From positions 1-6,442 of the forward strand of contig ONWL01000088.1 of assembly GCA_900321525.1 (NCBI GenBank): 6,442 bases of DNA, written 5' to 3'. The notes below the pieces were generated by a model. It was given only the letters and a program-made list of their open reading frames with translations. It searched no databases and was not told the origin of the DNA. Positions 1 to 5,309 of this stretch are shown here, piece after piece. Every line of letters starts with the position of its first letter. The first letter of the stretch is position 1. The stretch is from an uncultured Eubacteriales bacterium (GTDB lineage Bacteria > Bacillota > Clostridia > Lachnospirales > Lachnospiraceae). The position numbers were made by a program, and so were the translations under genes.

Positions 1-72
1 GAAACCAAGCGGAAAATTGCTGAAAAGCATGCCGAAAAAGAAGCAAATTTTAAGCAAAATGTAGAAAACTGA
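1..72 (+). CDS. Partial reading frame ending just before the first LCP gene; upstream gene end or detached LCP N-terminus
   Basis: The first 69 bases are open in the same frame as the LCP gene and end at a TGA at 70-72. The 23 codons encode a strongly charged peptide rich in Lys and Glu (it contains KRKIAEKHAEKEANF) with no hydrophobic stretch. Two readings are possible. It may be the C-terminus of an upstream gene with only three bases between its stop and the next ATG. It may instead be the cytoplasmic N-terminal tail of the LCP protein itself, cut off by a nonsense change or a small deletion. The charged tail resembles the pre-membrane tails of LCP proteins, such as the KKKTTKRR stretch of the second LCP in this window, so the second reading is plausible. 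The window edge prevents a decision. Confidence 0.4.
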   Translation, partial: ETKRKIAEKHAEKEANFKQNVEN

Positions 73-75
73 CAA

Positions 76-972
76 ATGGTCATATTCGGTATTGCCTATG
101 CGGGGGTACGGTATTATGTGGCAAAGATGAATTACCAGCCGTATGAGACGGATTATGTACGTGGCAGTGATGTGTATTATGAACAGGGCGTGACCAATCT
201 GCTTTTGATCGGGACAGATGAACGGCATTCGGGAGATACAGAGCGTTCTGATACGATGATTGTATTGTCTATCAATCCCAAGAAACACAAGATTGTTATG
301 ACATCTATTTTGCGTGATAGCTATGTGGAGATTCCTGGCTATGGGGCACACAGGCTGAATGCGGCTTATCAATATGGTGGTGCAGCTTTGCTGATTCAGA
401 CCATAGAGCAGAATTTTAAACTGGCCATTGATTCTTATGCAAAGGTGGATTTTTACAGTTTTGTAGATATTGTAGATGCAGTGGGCGGTGTAGTGATCGA
501 TGTAGATGAGGGAGAGCGGAATTATGTCAATGGATATTTGAATGAAATCAATGCTCTGCTTGGTGCGGCGGAAGGCGATGGATATCTGACAGAGACCGGC
601 CCCCAGTTGTTAAATGGAAAACAGGCACTCAGCTATGCCCGTATCCGGTATATCGGAACGGATTTTCAGCGGACAGAAAGGCAGCGAGAGATCTTACAGG
701 GTGTCATGGCAAATGCCAAAAATATTCGTCCAAAATCTTTGCTTATATTATTGGATCAGGTTTTACCGCAGATTACCACAAATGTGAAAGAGCATCGCAT
801 GACCATGATGATATTAACGAGCATTTTTTATATGGGATATGAGGTGGAGCAGAATCGTGTTCCTATGGATGGTACCTGGTGGGATGAGATGGTCAATGGA
901 CAGGAAGTGCTGGGGATTGACTTTGAAGCCAATATACACGGCATTCGGGAACGGATTTATGGAACAGAGTGA
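76..972 (+). CDS. LCP (LytR-CpsA-Psr) family glycopolymer-peptidoglycan ligase, with incomplete N-terminal anchor
   Basis: LCP proteins sit on the outer face of the membrane and transfer undecaprenyl-diphosphate-linked glycopolymers such as teichoic acid or capsule to peptidoglycan. In this 298-aa product the LCP domain runs from about residue 38 to 215. Conserved positions are visible: GTDER (46-50, with D48), RSDT (57-60, with D59), the Arg-Asp pair R80-D81, RLNAAY (93-98), the double Gly at 137-138, ARIR (188-191) and RTERQR (199-204). By family knowledge these Asp and Arg residues bind Mg2+ and the lipid pyrophosphate. The N-terminus is odd. Only about 11 hydrophobic residues (VIFGIAYAGV) precede R12, no basic tail precedes them, and no Shine-Dalgarno motif lies before ATG 76. 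An in-frame TGA sits at 70-72, so no upstream start is available in this frame. The catalytic domain looks intact; membrane anchoring is uncertain. The stop at 970-972 is followed closely by a zinc-ribbon gene. Confidence 0.85.
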   Translation: MVIFGIAYAGVRYYVAKMNYQPYETDYVRGSDVYYEQGVTNLLLIGTDERHSGDTERSDTMIVLSINPKKHKIVMTSILRDSYVEIPGYGAHRLNAAYQYGGAALLIQTIEQNFKLAIDSYAKVDFYSFVDIVDAVGGVVIDVDEGERNYVNGYLNEINALLGAAEGDGYLTETGPQLLNGKQALSYARIRYIGTDFQRTERQREILQGVMANAKNIRPKSLLILLDQVLPQITTNVKEHRMTMMILTSIFYMGYEVEQNRVPMDGTWWDEMVNGQEVLGIDFEANIHGIRERIYGTE

Positions 973-976
973 TAGA

Positions 977-983
977 GAAGGAG
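977..983 (+). promoter_or_regulatory. Ribosome binding site that sets the start of the zinc-ribbon gene
   Basis: GAAGGAG at 977-983 lies 9 bases before the ATG at 993. The same frame could open earlier at a GTG (969) that overlaps the LCP stop, but then this motif would lie inside the coding region and the GTG would have no good site of its own. The ATG at 993 is therefore preferred. It is followed at once by a second ATG at 996. Confidence 0.65.
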
Positions 984-992
984 AAGAGTAAT

Positions 993-1238
993 ATGATGTA
1001 TGTATTTATCTGTACGGACTGTGGACAGGTGAGAATGGTCAGCGGCAGCAGACAGGCAAGGTGCCCCAAGTGCCAGACTATGATGGCGGCCTGTGAGAAA
1101 GATTTTGTGGAATGGACCAATTTGTCTCAGGATATGCGGCAGGAATATATCAAAGAATACCAGAACAGAGCCAAAACAGAGGAACTGGTGCGGTATCGTC
1201 CTATGCCAAAGTATGACAGGGTGGAAAGAGGTTATTGA
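993..1238 (+). CDS. Small zinc-ribbon protein, function unknown
   Basis: This gene encodes an 81-aa protein. Near the N-terminus it has two Cys pairs, CTDC (7-10) and CPKC (24-27), separated by 13 residues, which is the pattern of a zinc ribbon. The rest is a charged, probably helical tail (WTNLSQDMRQEYIKEYQNRA) without membrane segments or a signal peptide, so the protein should be cytoplasmic. It starts about 20 bases after the stop of the LCP gene and is probably co-transcribed with it. I do not recognise a named family and assign no function. Such small ribbons may bind nucleic acid or a protein partner, or be structural only. An upstream GTG start at 969 would add 8 residues (MIEKEKSN) but is less well supported than ATG 993. 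Confidence 0.72.
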   Translation: MMYVFICTDCGQVRMVSGSRQARCPKCQTMMAACEKDFVEWTNLSQDMRQEYIKEYQNRAKTEELVRYRPMPKYDRVERGY

Positions 1239-1310
1239 TTTCTTGGAGACAAAGCATTTAAGCGATTTTCAGAAAAAATGCAATAAATTCTCAGATTTGG
1301 AAAAAAAGAA

Positions 1311-1339
1311 TTGAAAAGATAGAATAAATCCGCTATAAT
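1311..1339 (+). promoter_or_regulatory. Sigma-A-type promoter of the nucleotidyltransferase unit
   Basis: TTGAAA (1311-1316) and a consensus TATAAT (1334-1339) are separated by exactly 17 bases. The expected transcription start is near 1346, leaving a leader of about 120 nt before the ATG at 1465. No convincing intrinsic terminator lies between the zinc-ribbon gene and this promoter, so upstream transcripts may read through. Confidence 0.8.
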
Positions 1340-1365
1340 GGTCAAGAGAAAGAGATGAGGGATAA

Positions 1366-1391
1366 TTGCGCCCAAATGCAAATGGGTGTAA
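1366..1391 (+). promoter_or_regulatory. Leader hairpin in the 5' UTR of the nucleotidyltransferase gene
   Basis: TTGCGCCCA (1366-1374) pairs with TGGGTGTAA (1383-1391) as RNA: nine base pairs, two of them G-U, around an 8-nt loop. It begins about 20 nt into the predicted transcript and is not followed by a U run, so it is not an intrinsic terminator. It may stabilise the mRNA or form part of a leader regulator. I do not recognise a known riboswitch class in the remaining leader. Confidence 0.35.
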
Positions 1392-1464
1392 CTATAAACA
1401 AATTAGAAAACAGCGTAGGACGGACAAAAAAGAAAATTCACAGATGTGATCATAAGGAGGATGT

Positions 1465-2382
1465 ATGAAAAATACAACATTGGTAATTATGGCAGCTGGT
1501 TTAGGCAGTCGCTTTGGTGGTGGGATTAAACAGCTGGCACCGGTAGGACCAAACGGAGAGATTATCATGGATTATTCCATTCATGATGCACTGGAAGCAG
1601 GCTTTAATAAAGTGGTATTCATTATCCGCAAGGATTTGGAAGAGACTTTTAAGGAAGTCATCGGCAACCGCATTGAGAAGGTAGTAGATGTGGCATATGC
1701 TTATCAGGAACTGGATGATCTTCCGGAAGGATTTGAGAAACCGGCAGATCGTACCAAACCATGGGGAACCGGTCAGGCAGTCCTTTCCTGTAAGGACATT
1801 GTAAAGGAACCATTCATTGTCATCAATGCAGATGATTATTATGGAAAGGAGGCATTTGTAAAAGTACATGATTATCTGGTACAGGCAGATGAATCCAGTG
1901 AGAAGTTTGATTTCTGTATGGCAGGTTTCATTTTGGAGAATACATTAAGTGACAATGGTACTGTGTCCAGAGGTATCTGTGTGGTGGGAGAAGATGGCAC
2001 ATTGACAGATGTCATTGAAACACATGAAATTGGCCGTCAGGCAGATGGTACGGTAACTTGTGTACGGGATGAACAAACGGTTACATTGGATCCAAAGAGC
2101 CATGTATCTATGAATATGTGGGGATTGACACCTGGTTTTTTCCGGGTATTGGAGGATAAATTTGTAGAGTTCCTGAAGGAGATTCCAGAGGGAAATATCA
2201 AGAAAGAATATTTGCTGCCGGATATCATTGACCAGATGTTAAAGAGTGACCAGGCAGATGTGGCGGTGTTAGAGAGTACCGATAAGTGGTTTGGTGTAAC
2301 GTATGCAGAAGATAAGGCAACTGTAGTGGATGCGTTTGCACGTCTCATTGCAGATGGTGTATATACCAGTCCGTTGTTTTGA
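1465..2382 (+). CDS. Sugar-phosphate nucleotidyltransferase (NDP-sugar pyrophosphorylase-like)
   Basis: The 305-aa cytoplasmic protein is of the GT-A-fold NTP-transferase type. Such enzymes join a sugar-1-phosphate or similar phospho-compound to an NTP, releasing pyrophosphate. The N-terminus carries the nucleotide-binding loop AAGLGSRFGGGIKQ (10-23), with G12, G14, R16 and K22. Further motifs are PWGTGQAV (99-106), the metal-binding-type NADDYYG (121-127), SMNMWGLTP (215-223), KEYLLPD (247-253) and WFGVTYAED (275-283). It does not match classical GalU or RfbA/RmlA, whose loops differ. It belongs to a sister group usually annotated only as nucleotidyltransferase, so the substrate is unknown and no symbol is given. 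The start is fixed by AAGGAGG at 1454-1460, though the 4-nt spacer is short. The glycosyltransferase-like gene follows after 41 bases, suggesting co-transcription and a role in supplying an activated sugar for the surface polymer. Confidence 0.85.
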   Translation: MKNTTLVIMAAGLGSRFGGGIKQLAPVGPNGEIIMDYSIHDALEAGFNKVVFIIRKDLEETFKEVIGNRIEKVVDVAYAYQELDDLPEGFEKPADRTKPWGTGQAVLSCKDIVKEPFIVINADDYYGKEAFVKVHDYLVQADESSEKFDFCMAGFILENTLSDNGTVSRGICVVGEDGTLTDVIETHEIGRQADGTVTCVRDEQTVTLDPKSHVSMNMWGLTPGFFRVLEDKFVEFLKEIPEGNIKKEYLLPDIIDQMLKSDQADVAVLESTDKWFGVTYAEDKATVVDAFARLIADGVYTSPLF

Positions 2383-2423
2383 TGAGGATAGTAAGGAAGT
2401 AAGAATACGAGAGAGGGGACTGC

Positions 2424-3227
2424 ATGGATCCTAAGGTAAAAATTGCAATTGCAACACATAAAAAATACTGGATGCCATCAGACTCCTGTTATCTTCCGTT
2501 GCATGTTGGCAGAAAAAAGGGACAGGACATCGGGTATATTGGGGATGATACAGGAGATCATATTTCATGGAAAAACCCGTATTATTGTGAACTGACAGGG
2601 TTATACTGGTGTTGGAAGAACCAGCCGGCTGCGTATCTGGGACTGGCACATTACAGAAGACAGTATTCGGTCAAATCATGGCTGTATCGTAAGACTCATA
2701 AAAAAGAAGAATGTGTGATGACGGATGTGGAACTGGAGAAGCTTTTGGGACAGTATGATGTGATTTTACCCAAAAAGCGAAATTATGTCATTGAGAATAT
2801 CCGTGATCATTATCTTCATACCCATTACAGAGAGCCACTTGAAGCGTTGGAGCAGTTGTTGAAAGAGGAATACCCGGAATATATACCCTATTATGAGAGG
2901 GTTATGAAACGCACACAAGCCCATATGTTCAATATGTATATTATGCGCCGGGATTTATCGGATGCATACTGTCAGTGGATTTTTGAGGTGTTGGGAAAGC
3001 TGGAACCTCGAATTGATACAGAGGTACGTAGCTATTCACGTTTTCAGGCAAGGGTGTATGGTCGTCTCAGTGAACTATTGTTTAATGTGTGGTTGGATAA
3101 GAATGTGAAGAATCGTTACAAAGTGAAGTCTATTCCAGTGATTTATATGGAAGATGAAAACTGGTTGCGAAAGGGGTATCGTTTTCTGAAAAGTAAATTT
3201 ATGAATCAGATTTATGAACAGAGTTAA
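2424..3227 (+). CDS. DUF4422 family protein, probable polysaccharide glycosyltransferase
   Basis: The 267-aa protein has the hallmarks of the DUF4422 family: IATHKKYWMP (8-17) at the N-terminus, GDDTGDHIS (40-48), KNPYYCELTGLYWCWKN (50-66), YLGLAHYRRQY (71-81), ILPKKRNY (114-121), HMFNMYIMRRDL (167-178) and RVYGRLSELLFNVW (210-223). Family members occur in capsule and exopolysaccharide clusters and are regarded as glycosyltransferases. The donor and acceptor here cannot be read from the sequence. There is no signal peptide or membrane segment, so it should act at the cytoplasmic face on a lipid-linked glycan. The length is that of a complete domain. The start is supported by GAGGGG at 2413-2418, five bases upstream, and by the family N-terminus. 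It is the last gene before a strong terminator. Confidence 0.85.
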   Translation: MDPKVKIAIATHKKYWMPSDSCYLPLHVGRKKGQDIGYIGDDTGDHISWKNPYYCELTGLYWCWKNQPAAYLGLAHYRRQYSVKSWLYRKTHKKEECVMTDVELEKLLGQYDVILPKKRNYVIENIRDHYLHTHYREPLEALEQLLKEEYPEYIPYYERVMKRTQAHMFNMYIMRRDLSDAYCQWIFEVLGKLEPRIDTEVRSYSRFQARVYGRLSELLFNVWLDKNVKNRYKVKSIPVIYMEDENWLRKGYRFLKSKFMNQIYEQS

Positions 3228-3252
3228 ATAAACGACTCTGACATACAAGAGG

Positions 3253-3290
3253 AACTGTCGTAGTGAAACAATGTACTGCGGCAGTTTTTT
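3253..3290 (+). terminator. Intrinsic terminator of the nucleotidyltransferase-DUF4422 unit
   Basis: AACTGTCGTAGT (3253-3264) pairs with ACTGCGGCAGTT (3275-3286): 12 base pairs including two G-U pairs, with a 10-nt loop. It runs straight into a six-T tract at 3285-3290. It lies 26 bases after the stop of the DUF4422 gene. Its descending arm and T tract are also part of the inverted repeat at 3281-3323. Confidence 0.85.
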
Positions 3291-3323
3291 GATAACAGAA
3301 AATTTCTGTTATCAAAAAACTGC
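3281..3323. repeat. Perfect 21-bp inverted repeat overlapping the terminator
   Basis: The left arm 3281-3301 (GCAG, six T, then GATAACAGAAA) is the exact reverse complement of the right arm 3303-3323, with a single A at 3302 between them. As RNA it could form a long hairpin in which the terminator's U tract pairs with an A tract, competing with the terminator hairpin for 3281-3286. On the - strand the right arm gives a six-T tract preceded by a short CTGC/GCAG stem (about 3320-3332), so weak bidirectional termination is possible. There is no transposase and no flanking direct repeat that I can see. Confidence 0.8.
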
Positions 3324-3412
3324 GATCAGCAGAATGAGACCTTGCGGGTGGAGAAAAAGCTGCATACACAATGCCGCACAAATCTTTTTTCTATTAAAAT
3401 TCAGTGAACTGG

Positions 3413-3441
3413 TTGAAATGAAGGGAAAACTAGTATATAAT
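3413..3441 (+). promoter_or_regulatory. Sigma-A-type promoter of the ABC exporter unit
   Basis: TTGAAA (3413-3418) and TATAAT (3436-3441) lie 17 bases apart, the same hexamers and spacing as the other two promoters in the window. The expected start is near 3448, only about 22 nt before the ATG at 3470. The exporter genes therefore have their own promoter and are insulated from the preceding unit by the terminator at 3253-3290. Confidence 0.8.
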
Positions 3442-3469
3442 ACCTAGCGTTGACTATGAAGGATCAGGC

Positions 3470-4348
3470 ATGGGAAGTTGGGAAATTCCTGTGAATGAAG
3501 AAGAGACCATTGATGTATGGGTGAGAGACGAACTGTCAATATGGGAGACAAAGATGAAAAGGATGATAAATGATTTAAAAAAGTATGGAAAATATGTGAT
3601 TTATGCTGGACAGTCAGAGTTAAAGGCAGAAGTGGCAAATTCTTATTTAAACTGGTTGTGGTGGGTTATTGAGCCATTTTGCTTTATGCTGGTATATGCA
3701 TTTGTGTTTGGCGTGATTTTTGATTCTCAGCTGCAGTATTTTCCGATTTTTATTTTCATTGGCATTACGGTATGGGACTTTTTTAATAGAATGTTAAAAG
3801 CCAGTGTGTCTAGTGTAAAGAATAGCAAGGCGATCGTATCAAAGGTGTATATTCCAAAATACATGCTGATTTTGGTAAAGGGATACGTGAATGGCTTTAA
3901 GATGCTGGTTTCCTTTGCCATTGTATTTGGCATGATTCTTGTGTGGGGTGTGCCGATTACATGGAAGTTTTTGTTTATCATTCCTATTTTGTTGACACTT
4001 TTTGTGATTACATTTGGTGTATGTACATTTTTATTGCACTTTGGTGTATATGTGGATGACCTTGCCAATGTGTTGAATATCTTTTTGCGGATGATGTTTT
4101 ATCTGACGGGTATTTTCTATGACCTGCATGCAAAGGTTGGTGCACATTTTGGAAACAAGGTAGCAGATTGGATTACAGAACTGAATCCTGTGGCGGTGAT
4201 GCTGGCTTCTTTGCGCAGGGTTTTGCTGTATGGGGAATTGCCTCATTATAAATGGATGATTGGTTGGTTTCTCATCGGTCTGGTCATTTCCTGGTTTGGT
4301 ATCCGTTTGATTTACAAAAATGAAAACAGTTATGTAAAGGTGATATAA
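3470..4348 (+). CDS. ABC-2 type polysaccharide export permease (TagG/Wzm-like)
   Basis: This is the membrane subunit of an exporter that moves undecaprenyl-diphosphate-linked polysaccharide or teichoic-acid-like polymer across the membrane together with the ATPase encoded next. The 292-aa product has six hydrophobic segments, at about 66-85, 91-107, 139-160, 166-190, 204-220 and 262-282. An amphipathic N-terminal region (DLKKYGKYVIYAGQSELKAE) precedes the NSYLNWLWWVIEPF entry to the first helix. The stretches YVDDLANVLNIFLRMMFYLTG and ELNPVAVMLASLRR are typical of this family. The start is uncertain. ATG 3470 has AAGGA six bases upstream and lies just downstream of the promoter. An internal ATG at 3554 has GGGAG six bases upstream and would give a 264-aa protein, closer to the usual family length, removing an acidic 28-residue extension. 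The ATPase gene follows after 4 bases. Confidence 0.9.
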   Translation: MGSWEIPVNEEETIDVWVRDELSIWETKMKRMINDLKKYGKYVIYAGQSELKAEVANSYLNWLWWVIEPFCFMLVYAFVFGVIFDSQLQYFPIFIFIGITVWDFFNRMLKASVSSVKNSKAIVSKVYIPKYMLILVKGYVNGFKMLVSFAIVFGMILVWGVPITWKFLFIIPILLTLFVITFGVCTFLLHFGVYVDDLANVLNIFLRMMFYLTGIFYDLHAKVGAHFGNKVADWITELNPVAVMLASLRRVLLYGELPHYKWMIGWFLIGLVISWFGIRLIYKNENSYVKVI

Positions 4349-4352
4349 TATA

Positions 4353-5081
4353 ATGGGTGAATATGCAATAGAAGTAAAGAATTTATGTGTGGATTACAAG
4401 AGCTTAAAATCATATTCCATCAAAAAAATGTTACTGCGTGGAAAGCGCAATGAAAAAGAACTGTTTCATGCAGTAAAAAATGTGAGTTTTTCTGTAGAGA
4501 AAGGTGAAATCTGGGGGATCATTGGGAAGAATGGTAGTGGTAAGTCCACTATGCTCAAGGCCATTGCAGGAATCTTTTCTGCAGACGGAGGAAGCATCGA
4601 CCTGAAGGGACATTCCGTGTCTCTTTTGTCCATTGGCGTGGGATTTCAGAAGAATCTTTCCGGCAGAGAGAATATTATTTTGGCTGGTATGTTGCTGGGA
4701 TTTTCCGAAGCCCATGTGCGGGAAAAGATGGATGAGATCATCCAGTTTTCTGAACTGGGGGATTTTATCGAGAAGCCGGTGCGTACCTATTCCAGCGGTA
4801 TGTATTCCAAGCTGGCATTCTCTATTACCGCAATCCTGGAGACAGAGATCATGTTGATTGATGAAGTACTCAGTGTAGGAGATGAGCATTTCAAAAAGAA
4901 AAGTCTGAATAAAATGAAGAGTCTGATCAATGATGAAAACCGTACTGTATTGATCGTGTCGCACAGTATTCCCATGTTAAAGGAATTGTGTACCAAAGTG
5001 ATGTGGATGCATGACGGGGAAATTGTGAAAATTGGAGAACCCAATCAGGTGTTGAAGGAATATTCAGAGTTCATGAAGTAA
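4353..5081 (+). CDS. ABC transporter ATP-binding protein for polysaccharide export (TagH/Wzt N-domain-like)
   Basis: This 242-aa cytoplasmic ATPase powers the permease encoded 4 bases upstream. The motifs appear in order: Walker A GIIGKNGSGKST (55-66, with K64), Q-loop Q99 in GFQKNLSGRENI, signature YSSGM (146-150) in place of LSGGQ, as is usual for the polysaccharide export subfamily, Walker B IMLIDE (166-171, with D170 and E171), D-loop SVGD (174-177) and switch His H204 in IVSHS. The N-terminal stretch YKSLKSYSIKKMLLRGK, with its basic linker before the Walker A motif, is also typical of TagH/KpsT/Wzt proteins. It ends soon after the nucleotide-binding domain and has no C-terminal carbohydrate-binding domain as in long Wzt and no extended tail as in B. 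subtilis TagH, so it is a short KpsT-like form. Translation probably uses AGGTGAT at 4338-4344 inside the permease 3' end. A terminator follows. Confidence 0.93.
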   Translation: MGEYAIEVKNLCVDYKSLKSYSIKKMLLRGKRNEKELFHAVKNVSFSVEKGEIWGIIGKNGSGKSTMLKAIAGIFSADGGSIDLKGHSVSLLSIGVGFQKNLSGRENIILAGMLLGFSEAHVREKMDEIIQFSELGDFIEKPVRTYSSGMYSKLAFSITAILETEIMLIDEVLSVGDEHFKKKSLNKMKSLINDENRTVLIVSHSIPMLKELCTKVMWMHDGEIVKIGEPNQVLKEYSEFMK

Positions 5082-5102
5082 TCATTGGAAAAGACGTAGG
5101 AG

Positions 5103-5139
5103 CAGATGAGCAGGTTCGACGGCTTGGTCATCTGTTTTT
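5103..5139 (+). terminator. Intrinsic terminator of the ABC exporter unit
   Basis: CAGATGA (5103-5109) pairs with TCATCTG (5128-5134). After a G-G mismatch the stem continues with CAGG (5111-5114) against CTTG (5123-5126), which includes a G-U pair, around an 8-nt loop. Five T residues follow at 5135-5139. It starts 22 bases after the ATPase stop. Confidence 0.75.
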
Positions 5140-5159
5140 GGTTATAGAAATCAGAGGAA

Positions 5160-5175
5160 AATGATTGAAATCATT
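5160..5175. promoter_or_regulatory. Palindrome over the -35 box of the second LCP promoter, possible operator
   Basis: AATGATT (5160-5166) and AATCATT (5169-5175) form a perfect 16-bp palindrome with a GA centre, and the TTGAAA box at 5165-5170 lies inside it. The placement would suit a repressor or two-component response regulator site. AT-rich promoters give short palindromes by chance, so this is tentative. The other two promoters in the window do not share it. Confidence 0.35.
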
Positions 5176-5193
5176 CAAAATCTGTATTATAAT
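5165..5193 (+). promoter_or_regulatory. Sigma-A-type promoter of the second LCP gene
   Basis: TTGAAA (5165-5170) and TATAAT (5188-5193) are separated by 17 bases. The predicted start is near 5200, giving a leader of about 110 nt before the ATG at 5310. The terminator just upstream makes this an independent transcription unit. Confidence 0.8.
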
Positions 5194-5205
5194 GTAACTA
5201 TTGAG

Positions 5206-5228
5206 CGAAGCCATGCGAGATGGCTTTG
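5206..5228 (+). promoter_or_regulatory. Hairpin at the 5' end of the second LCP leader
   Basis: CGAAGCCAT (5206-5214) pairs with ATGGCTTTG (5220-5228): nine base pairs including one G-U, with a GCGAG loop. It lies within the first 30 nt of the predicted transcript and has no T run right after it, so it is more likely a 5'-end stability element than a terminator. No upstream ORF with a plausible ribosome binding site is seen in the remaining leader. Confidence 0.35.
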
Positions 5229-5309
5229 ATTTATTGTAACATTTTTCGGACAGTCGGAATTTGGCACAAGGGTATGTCGAGAAAGCAAGTTCCGGCAGGA
5301 AGGACGATT

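Noticed and set aside
893..1120. Minus-strand reading frame of 75 codons over the LCP/zinc-ribbon junction
   Set aside because: It lies antisense to two well-supported genes, has no recognisable domain, and looks like a shadow of the + strand coding frames.
1286..1312. AATTCT/AGAATT inverted repeat upstream of the first promoter, considered as a terminator for the zinc-ribbon gene
   Set aside because: The six-pair AT-rich stem with a 15-nt loop is too weak and no T run follows it.
1093..1314. Plus-strand 73-codon frame overlapping the zinc-ribbon gene
   Set aside because: It is out of frame with the Cys-motif protein, has no motif of its own, and its end runs into the -35 region of the next promoter.
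1438..1449. TCACA-GA-TGTGA palindrome just before the nucleotidyltransferase ribosome binding site
   Set aside because: It resembles a CRP-type half-site pair but the halves are in the wrong order and too close together, it lies far downstream of the promoter, and the RNA stem would be very short.
4431..4964. Minus-strand 177-codon frame inside the ATPase gene
   Set aside because: The + strand carries all ABC ATPase motifs across this span; the reverse frame is an antisense shadow.
5290..5301. TTCC/GGAA mini-hairpin overlapping the second LCP ribosome binding site
   Set aside because: Four pairs with a 4-nt loop is expected by chance in purine-rich Shine-Dalgarno regions.
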